Assembly: GCA_036850595.1 (NCBI GenBank)
Contig: CM072155.1
Span: 9,054,256-9,118,255 of the forward strand
Direction of reading: 5' to 3'
Length of the DNA: 64,000 nt
Source of the DNA: Rhyacichthys aspro
Taxonomy: Eukaryota; Chordata; Actinopteri; Gobiiformes; Rhyacichthyidae
The number at the start of each line of letters is the position of its first letter. Position 1 is the stretch's first letter. The position numbers and the translations under genes were made by a program. Shown here one piece after another: positions 36,578 to 49,104 of this stretch. Below the pieces are notes generated by a model, which worked only from the letters and a program-made list of their open reading frames with translations, was not told where the DNA came from and made no database searches.

Positions 36578-39500
36578 CTTAAAACAGAAAACCCATGGCA
36601 CGTCTGTTTCAGGTCAATCAAGGTAGTGTTTCAACAAAAGCTGGTGCGTATACATGAAAAATGATACAGTAGAAATATGTAAACACAGCAGGTGACTGGA
36701 CTGCAGTTAAACACATACTACCACTGACTTGGCTCAAATGGTTTGACTGAATTCAAACTGGCTTTAAGACCTGACCTCTCTGTATCAGCTGGTGAGAACG
36801 GAAAAGTACCAGTGATCACATGTGGCTTTCTGGACACATTGCCTGATTGGGCAGTTGACCTACAAATACATACACAGGGGTATGAGAGTGACAAAAATAT
36901 GCATGTGCACACAAATAGGGAACAGGGGAAATGGGAAGATCTCAAGTTGGGGGAGGGGCACTGGGAAGTGTTAGGATCACATTGGTTGATGGTGTGGGTG
37001 GTGCTGAGGTGTGTGGATATAGTTGGTAACAAGACAGAGGGAAGGATATTTCAGTATTGCCAGATTCTTCTCTTCACAAAGCCTGAATCCAAACTGCAAA
37101 AGTCTCATATTTGTATGAAATATCAAAAGCATGTGTTACATCTTCATGTACAGGTTTACATTTATGGTAACTAAATGTGATCGTGACTAAATGTGATCAA
37201 CACTCAGGAACAGTAGATGGACATCAGAGAAAGCACATAACCAAACAGAAAGAGAAAAAGCATAAGATCTGCTGCAGGATTGACACAGTTGTATATGGTT
37301 AAAGACTGAATTGGTTGTGGTTTAAAACATGCTAAAAATAAGTTACACAGTATTGTTAATTGAACAGAAGCGTGTTGTATTATAAAGGGGGCTACATATT
37401 ACTTGTAATAGTTTCATTTAGTAAAGTAGTACCTTACTCATCAGTCCATCTGGCTCCAAACAGAGGCATTATGGGAGAAACTGAAGCAGAAGGGTAAACA
37501 AATTCTTGGGTGCATTGCCATCATCAAAAATAACCGGATAACCAAAGTAAATCTTTACTATTATGTACAACAATATATTGTACTTGTGTACTGATAGGTT
37601 TGTGAGTATGACCTATGGTGCATACTTTACACACCACACCCTATTAAACCAATCGAAACATGTATGTTTATGGAAAAAGGCCCATGAGAAATGGGATCTG
37701 CTGACTCAAGTTACAGTTTTAGACCCTTTAGTGTTGGTATTTCACAAGTGCTTTGTTTTAATATAAATAATTTTGCCTGGCTTTATAAAAATAACAATCT
37801 AACACACATTACAGGACTGTACTGTGTTATTTTCCTTTTGCCTGACATTTTTCTGTTTTCGCCTTGTGCCTACATAATCTAACAGCCCCCTTTCCTTCTG
37901 AGACACAAACACCCACATCACATTTGTCTCATATTGGGCAGCCAGGAGCTATCTCTTGGGAGATTTGGAAAAACAGGCACTACCCACTTCTGCGCTTAGC
38001 TCACAGAGAAAATAAATGCCAATGTAAAAGGGTAAAAAACTAAAAAAGTATCTCCCATAATTGAGATGGGTATGATGACAGCACATGCATTGATGTAAAG
38101 TGGCAAATGTACAGTGGCAATAAGTTATAGTGACATGCTTGGTAAGTAAAACAGTAAAGTTCTTGTGTTAAATAACTGGGCATGTGTGTCTCCATCCCAC
38201 TCAAACCCACAAGAAACAGTCACAAAGAAAGCCCCATTCACACTCACACTGCGTCTCTAAGGTATGTGGTAATTTTACATGTCATTGCCATGTTTGAAAA
38301 GCACTCTAATCTCTTTGGCAAGCTGCCTCTATTACGCTGGGAGGTGTTCTGTTACTCTAACACTTTGTAATCAACAGTCACATACAGCTCAGTAGTTTTC
38401 CATTTGAAAGTTGTGACTTAACATTAACTAATGAGTGAAAGTCGAACCACTTGGAGCCAGTTGCTAATGCTGGTCATGTGTGAGACATGTCAGTATTTGT
38501 GCCGCCATAAAACATAGGTAATGAATCCTTCTCATTTTTGGAGACATATACAACAGCCGGACTCTAACAAGGCATTTCACGCTCATAAATCAGAGTCTGG
38601 AGCGACAGAAGAAAAGATATGAAGCTATAATTCCCCCAACATAAAACATCTCTAAAAGTCATTATTGAACATTATTTTAGTTCAGTCTCCCTGAATGTTT
38701 TAGATTTACAACTGGACTCAACCAAAGGGAGAAGAGTAAACTCCCTGTGCAGGTATACACTTGAGTTCACACGTTATTCTACCCCTAACACATGCACCAC
38801 AGTATTGCATAACCCTGACTCTGAGGGGGCTGCCAATCTTGATTTCTTACTGATTTTTTTTTCCTTCTCACGCCACTTTAATAACTTTAAGAAACCAGGC
38901 AAAAACACATACAGCTCCATATAAAAATAACTTTCATGGGTTATGTAATTTGTGTAGACATTTTTCTTTTTTATACTGTACTAAAATTAAGTGCACACGT
39001 GTTTTGCATATTTAACTGTTGACTTTTAAAAACATATCTGATCAAATTTGTGAGAAAGCCATGCAGACCCACATGTGTAAAACGGAGATAATCCTGACTG
39101 AGCCAGACTGGTTTATGACAAGTTGATAAACTGACACTTTCTCCAGTTGTCAGCTTGCCATAAGGTTGAAGCTCATTCAGTGGCATTAGTCTGTTATAGT
39201 TACAGCAGAGCCCCTGAGTGTTGTGGACATACCACGCTGACAGCACGGTCCCAAAGAGGAGTAGAGCTTCCCAGTCCTTTTTGCTGTTGCTTTCGCTGCT
39301 TGTCACGTTTTGTCCAGTCGTATCATAAGATTTACGCAACCTTTTAGTTTGGCTTCATATGCTTTTACAAACAAAATCAACTCCTGATTAAACAACTTAT
39401 GGTAACAAATCAAGTAACGTGCCTGTTACTTGATTTGGAACACACTGTCGTCGCTAACCCGGAGCTGAGCTGAGGGGGATCGTATTTACAGTAATGCTGA

Positions 39501-39788
39501 AGCCAATGAGAAGAGTCAGGGGGTTGACCTGACTCCCCAAAAGGGCGAGTGGGGCTGGGCGACTTACGAACATAATGTGCAACTGTGTGTGCAGTATGCG
39601 CTATACCGAAGTGCTCTCCGGAAGGCAGTTTGTTGTAGTTTGTCTCAAGCACAGTTGAGGACAAACAGACTGCGGTATCTACAGTGATGAAAGAGAGAAG
39701 TCACTTTTACGCACGAGTTAGTCGCGCCACTCAAGTAAACAAGGCAGACAAAAATAGGTACAGTGTAGTTGTACAGCGAAATAATTGA
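36578..39788. other. Gene-poor intergenic DNA upstream of slc6a16
   Basis: No recognisable gene. An open frame at 36743-37174 (+, 143 codons) has no domain. On the minus strand, frames at 39410-39664 and 38971-39339 have no ATG at their start; the second includes a hydrophobic stretch (residues 26-35) but no family I know. 39400-39740 is less AT-rich, with CpGs, and could be a promoter or noncoding first exon. Confidence 0.45.
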
Positions 39789-39825
39789 CCAAATTGATTG
39801 ATTGATTAATTGATTGATTGATTGA
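39789..39825. repeat. ATTG tetranucleotide microsatellite
   Basis: Imperfect (ATTG)n, about eight units, ending just before the first LTR-like copy. Confidence 0.85.
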
Positions 39826-39839
39826 AAAAAAACAAACAA

Positions 39840-41410
39840 TGAAGTTTCACCTGACAGCTACACAGTTATCTTTGCCTTTACGTGTAGCCTGTTGTAATGA
39901 TTGTAATGAGTTCCCTTTTTAGAAACTGGAAAGGTTTTACATTTTTGCTTGCTTTTGTAACCATGTTATTCTACTGCTATGTTTCAAGTGACCTTGTTGT
40001 ATCAAGTCACAGTTTATTACGTACCTATCTAACTTCCAGCATCCATGTAAACCACAAAGCTGTATATAAGAGACCTGCTCACAAGAGTCTTTGCTTCATC
40101 AGAAGCTCTGTCTCTTGCTGTAACCCAAATGCATTTGTTTTCATAAAACTCTTATACCAAGTTGGTTTACTTGGAATTAAAAAAAAACCAAACTTTTATC
40201 ATTTAACAAATTTCATTAATTTTCGATTCCATGAGATTCTTGGGGAGCCCAGTATCTCCAGTCCTCTCTACAGATCATCTGAGCTGAAGCACATGCAGGA
40301 AAAAAACAAAGAACTCCAAGTCCTCCGCCACAGGACTCATAAAGTCTTGTTTTGGACCTTTGAGAGGCCCACATCCACGAGGAGTGGACCTGGAGTAAAG
40401 GGGGATCCAGGACCCAGACTGTGCTACATGGTCAGTCAAAGCGGTTTGTAAAGGCTCGTTGCAGATTTTTTTTTTAAGTAAGGCATGCCTAACTTATTTA
40501 GCTGATTAACTTTAAAATGGAAAGCCCACAGAATACACAATGTATACATTTTAAATGTAATGTGTTTTTCCCTTGCTTTAAACCTTTTTTTATCAGGTTG
40601 TTTACTGGCTCAAAGAACTTGTTTGACACATTACACTGGGTAAAAACACGGGGAGGGATTATAGAGACAACCCTGGAAAAAGAATTTAATCCAAAACTGT
40701 AAACATCCCTTCAAAATCACTGAAATGTTCTTTTTATATGTCGCCTTTTTCCTCAACAGTTTGAATAATGACACAGTTAATGAGTATTTTAATATTTTAA
40801 CTCTTGCTGTTAATTTTAAAAGTTTAAACTTAAAACCATCATACTTAATCAACATTGTACCCTCTAACTTTGAAACAGATAACCTTAAGGAATGGAAATA
40901 TTTCTTCTGCTTTATCCAGCCCACAATTTTGAAACTTACTGATACAAAAGAACAAATGTAGACAGTGTCTTATTAAAGGTCACAGAGATAAACAAAATAT
41001 ATTATTTTTTATTGTTACTGTCCTGCTTCTAAATCACTAAACAGTTTTGACACAAAGACATAAATAATTACCTACAGGAAATCAGCCACGTAAAAGTGCA
41101 AGTTCCACCAGACAATAGACTTTAATTTAATGTATAACTCAAAACCTGGACTTTCAAAGCTGATAATTTACAAGCAAAGTGTTGGTAATTACCTATAATA
41201 AGTTCTATTATTATCAGACATACATGTTTTACAATTGCTAAGATGTGATTTGTGACCTCAAACCCATTTCCTTAAATCCTGATAAACAATCCAAAGTTAG
41301 TATTATAGAAATGAGCAGTTTTCAAACAAAGACATTTATAAATCACAAAATAAAAATTCAAAATGTACAAATAAAATAAATAATAAAATGACACATCCTC
41401 AAAGGGAGGA
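39840..41410 (+). repeat. LTR-like repeat, copy A, split by inserted sequence
   Basis: 39840-40160 aligns by eye with 41932-42260 at roughly 80% identity, including the shared runs CTCTGTCTCTTGC and CCCAAATGCATTTGTTTT. 41070-41410 aligns with 42350-42840. The 900 bp between (about 40170-41050) has no partner in copy B and may be an insertion, or internal sequence of the element. A TATA-like box (TGTATATAAG) sits near 40060. The frame at 39897-40451 runs straight through the repeat and is not counted as a gene. Confidence 0.6.
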
Positions 41411-41931
41411 TAGAAATGTTTTCTGTGCAACCCTCTCCACTGTTTTCTCTCAGAGGTTTTTCCACAGAATGGGAGCTGGAAATGGAGATTACCAAATGGT
41501 TAAAGCCCTGTTACCAAATGGGAAGATATTGATCTGCAAATGACCAGAAAACCTCAAAACGGTCACTAGTGCCAGTCTGAGGAAACTTGTGCCCAAAGAC
41601 AGCAACATCAGGGATCACACTTAGGGCACAGTGAGATTCTTGTGCTTCAGATCCCCTTCCACTTGCCCTTTTACCAGCGCATAAGAGAAATATGTGCCTA
41701 TGCTGAACGCTGCTCCCTCAACTGCAGCAATACAACCCAAGTATTGCACCCAATTTCAACCAATGGGCATGACATTTTAATGAATAAGTTTAACACCCCA
41801 ATAAGAAATGAATGGTTCAATAGAGTCTAAACCTTCACAACTCCCTTAATGTGATTGATACTGACTGGTTGATATTTGTGCCATTTTGTAGAGTTATCAT
41901 ACTATTTTATTATTATGATAAAAGGGAGGAA
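41411..41931 (+). mobile_element. Degenerate interior of an LTR-type element, with polypurine-like tract
   Basis: This lies between the two repeat copies. It ends in AAAAGGGAGGAA immediately before TGACATTG, where copy B starts. A purine tract followed by TG is how retroviral and Gypsy-type 3' LTRs begin. A similar AAAGGGAGGA occurs at about 41400. Short frames here are interrupted; I cannot assign gag, pol or env. An alternative is a simple tandem duplication of a non-LTR repeat. Confidence 0.4.
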
Positions 41932-42845
41932 TGACATTGATATTTAAAAGACAGCTACACAGTCATCTTTGCCTTTATGTCATGTTCTGAAATGATTGTA
42001 CTTATTGTACCTCACCTTGAACATTACTGAGTTCCCTTCTTAGAAACTGGAAAGGTTTTACATTTATTTGCTTGCTTTTGTAACCATGTTATTCTGCTGT
42101 TACGTCTCAAGTGACCTTTGTTGTATCAAATCACACTTTATCATGTACCCTTCCAACATCTATGTAAAACCACGAAGCTGTATAAAAAAGACCTTGTTCC
42201 ACATCAGAAACTCTGTCTCTTGCTTTGTAACCCAAATGCATTTGTTTTAGTAAAACAACTAAAACTGATAAACTGTTGTATTTTCATGTTTGATATATTT
42301 ATATACTGAAATTTCTGCAAAAAGATATAACTAATGAACTACATTAAATAAGTTACATAAAAGTGCAAGGTTCAACCAGACAATAATATTTAATGTAACC
42401 TAGAACTCAAAACCTGGGCCATTTAAAGCTGAATGTTTTGAATTAAAGCAGTGTTCAAAGTGTTGGTAATTACCTACAATAAGTTTAAACACATTTTACA
42501 TGATACTGCTGTAATGTCCAAATGTTGAACATTGATTCAAATTCATTTCTGAGCTCTCTTTCTAAAGTCATATTTGCAGCAGTGACACAGGTGTCCTTTA
42601 TGTTTTTGGCTGACACCTGATCATTACCTTTAGATTAATTGCAGTTCATTTTCTTGTGAGTGCATTGTAAAGTATGAGACAATGGCAACAGCATCAGTAT
42701 TAAGGTAGTGTTATGGAAATTAGCAGGTTGTAAATCACTAAATAAAAATTCTTGTAATAAGGACATTCGAAATGTACAAATAAACAACTGATCAAATGAC
42801 ATTGTTAAACTATGGCCAAGACCGTCCTCAAAGAGAGGACATTTT
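41932..42845 (+). repeat. LTR-like repeat, copy B
   Basis: Partner of copy A in the same orientation. It starts with TG, has a TATA-like box (TGTATAAAAAAG) near 42180 and shares CTCTGTCTCTTGC. 42350-42490 and 42729-42840 match the second half of copy A (shared runs AGTGTTGGTAATTACCTA and AATAAAAATTC). The right edge is uncertain. Confidence 0.6.
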
Positions 42846-44807
42846 TATTAGTAAATGAAAGAATTCCCATGACAACATTTTATAACAATAAGGTAAATCT
42901 GAGACTAATGTGGGATTAGTCTGGAGAGCTCTTAGCCATTACTTTTATTTGGTGAGCCACTGCATGTGTCATGTGTCAACACTGAGGTTGAAAATCATGG
43001 TGCATCTAGCCTCTGTAGCCAGCTGATGGCGCTGTTGACCAGTTGTTTTCAGTTGAGAATGCTAATATACTGTATGTCTTCAAGTAAACCCATCCGACTG
43101 TTTACAGTAGGTCAAGACAAAGGTTTGGTTGTAACCATAGTATCAGAGAATTCATTCATCCCCATCTTTATTTACAGTTTATACAAACAAAGAAACAAAC
43201 AAAGAAACAAAAAAACTAGAGAACAAAACCTTAATTCCACAGCAGTACAATTGCTGTACAAGTAAAGACAGGTAAAACACACGACACGAAAAGCACAGAA
43301 TGAGCAAGTAAAATAAGAAGAATATCAAAAAGTGCACAATCCAAAATTATTCTCAAACAGATTGAAATTTAAAAATGCACTATTGATATTCACAATATAA
43401 TAAGAACTGTTACATAAAAACAGCTTTGGTGATTAAATAATGCCATCTTGACAACTGAATGATTCTTTTTTTGTGTTAAATGAAGTCAGTCCTGCTCCAT
43501 TTCTTTTCAAAAAATAATTCCCTTTTGACCTGACATACGTCTGTCATTTTTAATGTAAAGTTTCCATTTTAAATTGATTTTAGATTGGAGCCTGTCAACA
43601 GTCTCCCTCTTTGACAGGTGAAACTTGATGTCCCTGTGCTCATGGGGGTGTGACGTTTGTGGAGGAATACTCCATTACATCTCTGGTAAGGCATGTGCAC
43701 ACAACCTTCCTGGCCCAAGCCACAAGTAATACTAATCAAAATACCTGTCACCAGGAAGAAACACAGTGCAGAAGATGCACAGAGAAGAATGGGAGGGAGG
43801 GATGCATGAGTATCAGAGAGTGAAAGCAGTGCAGGTTAACTACGAATGGAAAGTCAGACCTGTTTTTCTTGTTTGTGCATATCTTGAGAAGGTGGGCAGA
43901 ACTCGTGTAAACAGCTAACTCACTGAACTCTATTCAGCATGAGGACTGGTTTCTACGTCTGGGAGTTGAAAGCTTAAACCACGCTCAAAGGTACAGTGAT
44001 GAATGGACATTTTTATGTTTATTGTGTTTGTAGATGTATTTGTCAATAGGGAGAGTGTGTGTGTGTGAGAGAGAAACACAGCTGCCATTTGAAGGACAGA
44101 TATTTTGTCTGTGACCCATAGGAAACCTTTGGCATCATCATGACACTAAACTGGTCATGGTTTAGTAAATTTATTTTGGGGTATACTGTCACATGCTGCA
44201 ATGTAAGATAATCTGCTATTGGTTATCACAGTTTAGCCCCTTAACTGGTAAAAGAAAACGTAAGGGTCATCATAAGGTGAAGAAATGGTCAGTTGGAGTA
44301 AAACTCTCCAGTGTAGTTCACACATTCACATTGCACACATCAGCAGAGAGAGGATTTTTACTGAAACTTAGTGCAGTTTCTATCTGATTTGGTAGATTGT
44401 GTCACCTGCATACCAAGCATATAGTGACAGTGGTTTTTCCTGTAGCGTGTATGTGTCACTTTGATGCATGAAAATGTACCTGAGCACACACAGGATACTT
44501 AACATTCTTATGAAAAGCCTTGGAATGTGGGAATATCAAGACAATCATTCATTACCTTTGAACAATGAAACACTGCAGTTGGAAGCAAAGGCATTTAATC
44601 AATCGTCCAGGCAGGTTCAAAATATAAAATATAACCGAGAAAGTATGAGAATAGTCTCAAGAATTAACATTATTTTTCTTGTAGAAGATTTTCTTGTAAC
44701 TGAAGCACAAATAAAGACTTACATACTGTAAATATAAACATCTTTACTCACTTAACATTTCATTTTTCTTTTTATTCATTTTCTCTTCGTGCATTCACAC
44801 ACAACAG
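42846..44807. other. Upstream region of the eps8-like gene
   Basis: No coding exon is recognised, and in particular nothing like a PTB domain. A possible noncoding exon ends near 43990 (CTCAAAG|GTACAG). Imperfect GAAACAAACAAA repeats lie at 43180-43216. A coding exon is expected to need an acceptor at 44807, which is present. Confidence 0.45.
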
Positions 44808-47800
44808 ATGTCTGCACCACCTCCAGTGGTGCCTAGGAAGCCTTCAGGAGTCCGAGTTATGTTAACTCCAGGAGAACAACCGTTACCTGGCGTCTTGCCT
44901 TTTCACACAGACTCAGTCAAAGGTATGTTCATCTGGATGTGTAATGTATATAAGAGTAACCTGTTTTAATGATTCAGCAAGATCTGTGTTGTTGTATATA
45001 CCATCCAAGTGTAACACTGTCTCTGCTCAGAGAATGGTGCTAGAACAACAAACAACACGGGACCCTCTCCAGTGAACTCAGAGAGAGAAGTTGTATGTAC
45101 TTCATTAATGGAAAAGAATTAAAACAGAAATATAGTACACTGAAAGTTTGCCACTGATATGTCATTAATAATGTGTGTGTGGATCGTACGCAGGAGATTC
45201 TGAATCACTGTTTTGATGACATAGAGCGCTTCATGTTGCGCCTGCAGCAAACGGCTGAGGCCCAGAGTGTCCTTAACCAGAGGAAGAAGAAGAAAAGAAG
45301 CAGAAAGAGCAAAAATAAAGAGACTCAAGAGGGTGAGATGTGATTGCCAACTATAAAACACACACACATACAGTTCCTCTGTATTTGTGACTGGTTTGTG
45401 GCTGTGGACATGAGTAAAGTAGGTGTGGAATCACAACGTTAGCTATTAAAGCAGGCTTTGTGTTGTAGAAGGGGAATATGCATGGACTTGTTAACTCCAC
45501 ACCTTTTAAATTAAGGGAGTAATTATTTCGCCATCAAAACGGTAGAAATGATTCACTAAAAGGGATCGTTTTCTTATTTAAAATAAACTTCTGGACAACA
45601 GCAAAGTAACTACTTGTGCAAGACATACTGCCATGAATGTGGCAGGTGATCATAGTGAAAACAAAGCAAATAAATATCCATTAAAATCCATATGGTTATA
45701 ATCCATAATTTACACATTATTGACTTCTTCTCCTTCTGTTTGTAGATGATTTGTTGACCTTGAAAGCTTGCCCTCCACCAGAGGAAGAATTTGTGGACAT
45801 CTTTCAGAAATTTAAATACTCCTTCTGTCTGCTTGTAAGATACATTTATTGTTTTATGTCTGTTAGAGTAAAAAAATGTAAAACATTTTTCATCTTCTGT
45901 TGTTATTTTATGTTATATGTAGGATCGTCTAAAGTCAACTATAGCAGAACCCAGTGCACCAGAGCTTCTGCACCATATCTTCGTGCCTCTTAGACTGGTG
46001 AGTAATAGATGAGACAACTCCTTTTGTTTCTCTTGCTGTCAGACTGACTGACTGACATTTTCTCACAGATGGCAAAAACCACTGGCCCAGACCTCGCTGC
46101 TTCTGTGGTTAGTCCTGCGTTGACCGCTGGTGCTGTGTCTCTGCTCCAGGAACATCTCACTGCGGAGGAAAATGAGCTGTGGACTTCCTTAGGACACAAC
46201 TGGACATCATCACGGTCTGCGTTACACCCATAATACATTCCATCTGTTTAAGTCTAACATTATTATTGCTCTCACAGTTCACACCTTGGCGTGTCTGTTC
46301 CTCCATATTCACCTGTGTTCCTGGATGGGTGGCGGCCTCAGGCATTTGACTCATCTGGCCAGCCAGTAGAGGATCCCATTGAGTCACAACACAATCAGGA
46401 TGCCCTCAGGGAAAGTGTAGTGACCCAGAATACACAGAACGAGGCTCGGCATACAGACGGCTCTGTGTCCACTGATGAAGTGTAAGTCCTTTCACAAAAA
46501 ATGCTACAACTAAGGCAGTTCTTACCCAGGTATCTGTGTCAGAAGCAAAAGAGGAGTGTGTGCTTAATAAATATATGTTTAAAACCTACAATCTGACACA
46601 AAAATAAAGACTCCAAAAGACTACACATTTTTTGTTTGTTACAGTGAAGGAAATGGGCTGCCAGAAGGCGAGCGACTGTACTGCTGCAGTTATGACTTTG
46701 TTGCCAGAAACAGCAGTGAACTCTCTGTGCTGCAGGGAGAAACACTGGAGGTACATGCCTTTAGATCAAACTATAATTTACTTGAGATATTCTTGTGTTG
46801 ATTAAGCATATGATTACATCACACTTCTGTAGGTACTTGAGTCGTCAAAGCGCTGGTGGAAATGTCGGAATCGCTTTGACCAAATAGGATTTGTTCCTCA
46901 CAATATCTTGGAGCCTTTGTCTGAGCTGAATAAAACTGGAAATAGTCCAGTGATACGAAGAGAGTCAAAGGTGACAACAAATAGTTTTGCTTGTCTAACT
47001 TGGAGTTACAAAGTTTTATACAACTTTATCACTTTTGTTTTTTTCTACTATAAGACGGCCCTTGCCCCTCGGTCCAAGTACTACTCATATGCTCCTACAA
47101 GTCCAGTGGGAAGCAGTCCTACTGCTGAAAACCAGCCAGTGCGACCTCAAAGCATGACACTACCTTCTACAACACTACAGGGTGAAGACAGTAATCGAGG
47201 TAACCACAGTGGGCGATTATGAGTACAAACACCTCAGTTTATCTACAAGCTTAGCATGTATTATAAAACCTGAGGTAGTATTACCAATGACAATGTAGGG
47301 ATGTTATGCCACCTAGTGGATGTCCATGAAGCTTAACTCAAATTGAAACCAGTGTAATTTCACACTTTTAGGTTTTTGTTCAATTCAAATTCACACCATG
47401 TGTTTGTTCGTAAAGCATTTTTCTGATGTTTACTGATTAAAGCATTTTAGAATCAGCAGCTACAAGGATTCTATATTGAGAATTATTCAATGAATCAAAT
47501 AATGTTAATACATATTTCATTCAATTAGTATGTAATTAAATGCCTGTATTTGCACACACAGTTCTGTTCTTAAATATGCACGCTCTCTACAAGGTGTATG
47601 GGTGTAGCACTTGCCATTAATAAGTACAATTTTAAAAAAGCAATCTTTGGAGTATTCCTAGATCTCTAGTAATGTCTTTTATAGCTATAGAGCACAAGAT
47701 GCTGTAAATCTCTGTTGTCAGTATCTTCATGACTTGCTTATGTCTGTTATTGTACAGTGCTGATAATGAATGATGAGCTTCTTGAAAAACTAGCTGGAAG

Positions 47801-48499
47801 AAGAGGCTCAACGCGCCCCCTGGTGGTCTCCAAAACAGCAGACATTTCTGCTCCTCTGAACTACCACTCCCCACCAGCTGAGGTGGAGGCCTGGCTGGCT
47901 GCGAAAGGCTTTAATGAACAGTGAGTGGAAACTGAAGCTCAGATTTTAATGTTAAACTTGATGTTAAACTTTTATATGTTTTTTTTTTAACTAAAGCTCT
48001 CTGAGGTTAACCTGTGGTTCGTTTTTACTCTATTAGCACCGTTCAGAGCCTGGGTATTTTAAATGGAGCTCAGTTGTTTTCACTGAATAAGGAGGAACTC
48101 CGTACAGTGTCACCGGAGGAAGGTGCAAGAGTTTTCAGTCAAATAATGGTCCAGAAGGCCCTTCTTGAGGTTTGTTCACTGTCTGCTTGACTGTTTGCAT
48201 ACCCTTGGCTTATGCACACACTTGCGCAAAAGTATCATGTTGTTTTGGCCTACATTAACCAACAATCAATAACAGACAAATTCAAAATACAGTGGGTGAA
48301 AACCCATGTACAAATTGAGAGTCAATTTTGAATACTACATAATAAATAGTCATATACTTCTGACATTTTCTAAAAACTTCTGAGCGGGACTTTATGTTGT
48401 GTCTTCATTTAGGATGTACACAAGGCTTCAGAGCTACAGGCAGCAATGGAGAAGCAAAAGCAGAAGATTGGCCTCAACACAGAAAGTGAGCTGGTGTGA
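44808..48499 (+). CDS. eps8l1: EPS8-like protein, SH3 and SAM-like domains, no PTB
   Basis: Thirteen coding exons: 44808-44922, 45031-45092, 45194-45332, 45746-45834, 45923-45997, 46069-46214, 46278-46481, 46645-46750, 46833-46970, 47055-47199, 47758-47920, 48037-48169, 48413-48499. They sum to 1602 bases and 533 residues. EPS8 proteins bind actin and the SOS1/ABI1 complex and shape actin-rich protrusions. Here the order is a Pro-rich start (MSAPPPVVPRKPSG), the conserved central region (EILNHCFDDIERFMLRLQ; ENELWTSLGHNWTSS), an SH3 domain at about 287-345 (YCCSYDFVARNSSELSV, RWW, GFVPHNIL), and a C-terminal SAM-like effector domain at about 445-510 (VEAWLAAKGF, LFSLNKEELR). Human EPS8L1 (723 residues) carries an N-terminal PTB that is absent here. 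The ATG directly follows an acceptor. EPS8L1 is preferred over L2/L3 by similarity and the 19q link; the symbol is tentative. Confidence 0.88.
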
Positions 48500-48537
48500 T
48501 GTTGCTTTAAAACACAAGTGGACCATTATGTAAAGGA

Positions 48538-48640
48538 AATAAATAAGAAAAGCCTATATAGGTTTGAAGCATAAACAATTAATGAATAAACTTATATACT
48601 GTGAAAGTAGATGTGCAAGAGCTACGAGACATATTTTATT
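48538..48640. terminator. Facing poly(A) signals of eps8-like and nme4
   Basis: AATAAA (+) occurs near 48538-48545 and near 48584, 40-90 bp after the eps8-like stop. A minus-strand AATAAA (TTTATT at 48635-48640) lies about 465 bp after the nme4 stop. 48641-49104 would be nme4 3' UTR; nothing else is seen there. Confidence 0.55.
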
Positions 48641-49104
48641 ATATTATTACATAAAAAACAAAAGAAACAGAGCTTATTACACTTTTTTTTATTACAGTTA
48701 AAATATTCAATTAAAGCTTTGTTTCAGCAAAGGTAGAAAGTTAAGACGCAGTGTTGTGATGATGTGCTAACAGTGAACACACAGGACCATGACACTGGAC
48801 TGAACTCATGAATTGTGCATTTGTCAAACACTAGAGCCAGGTGTTGCTCCAGACTTTGTTTTCACCATGTCCTGAATATCCTCTGTGATCTAAAATACAC
48901 TGTATATTAAGTATTAGCTCAGTGCCAATTATATAGATCTGTCAAATCCATTTAATAAACACATATAATTAAAACTCAGTGGCTCATACAATATACTTTA
49001 ACAATTAACTTAGATAGATAATGTCCTTACAGATGAGCAGCAGGAGAAGAGGTAGTATCTCTCTGCGTTCCAACACCGGCGCCTCGTATTTCGTCTTGTT
49101 TCCC

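Noticed and set aside
36743..37174. 143-codon open frame upstream of slc6a16
   Set aside because: No domain, no splice context and no similarity; it also could not supply the missing PTB domain of the eps8-like gene.
39897..40451. 184-codon open frame on the + strand
   Set aside because: Its first half is the LTR-like repeat, whose second copy does not keep the frame. No domain is seen.
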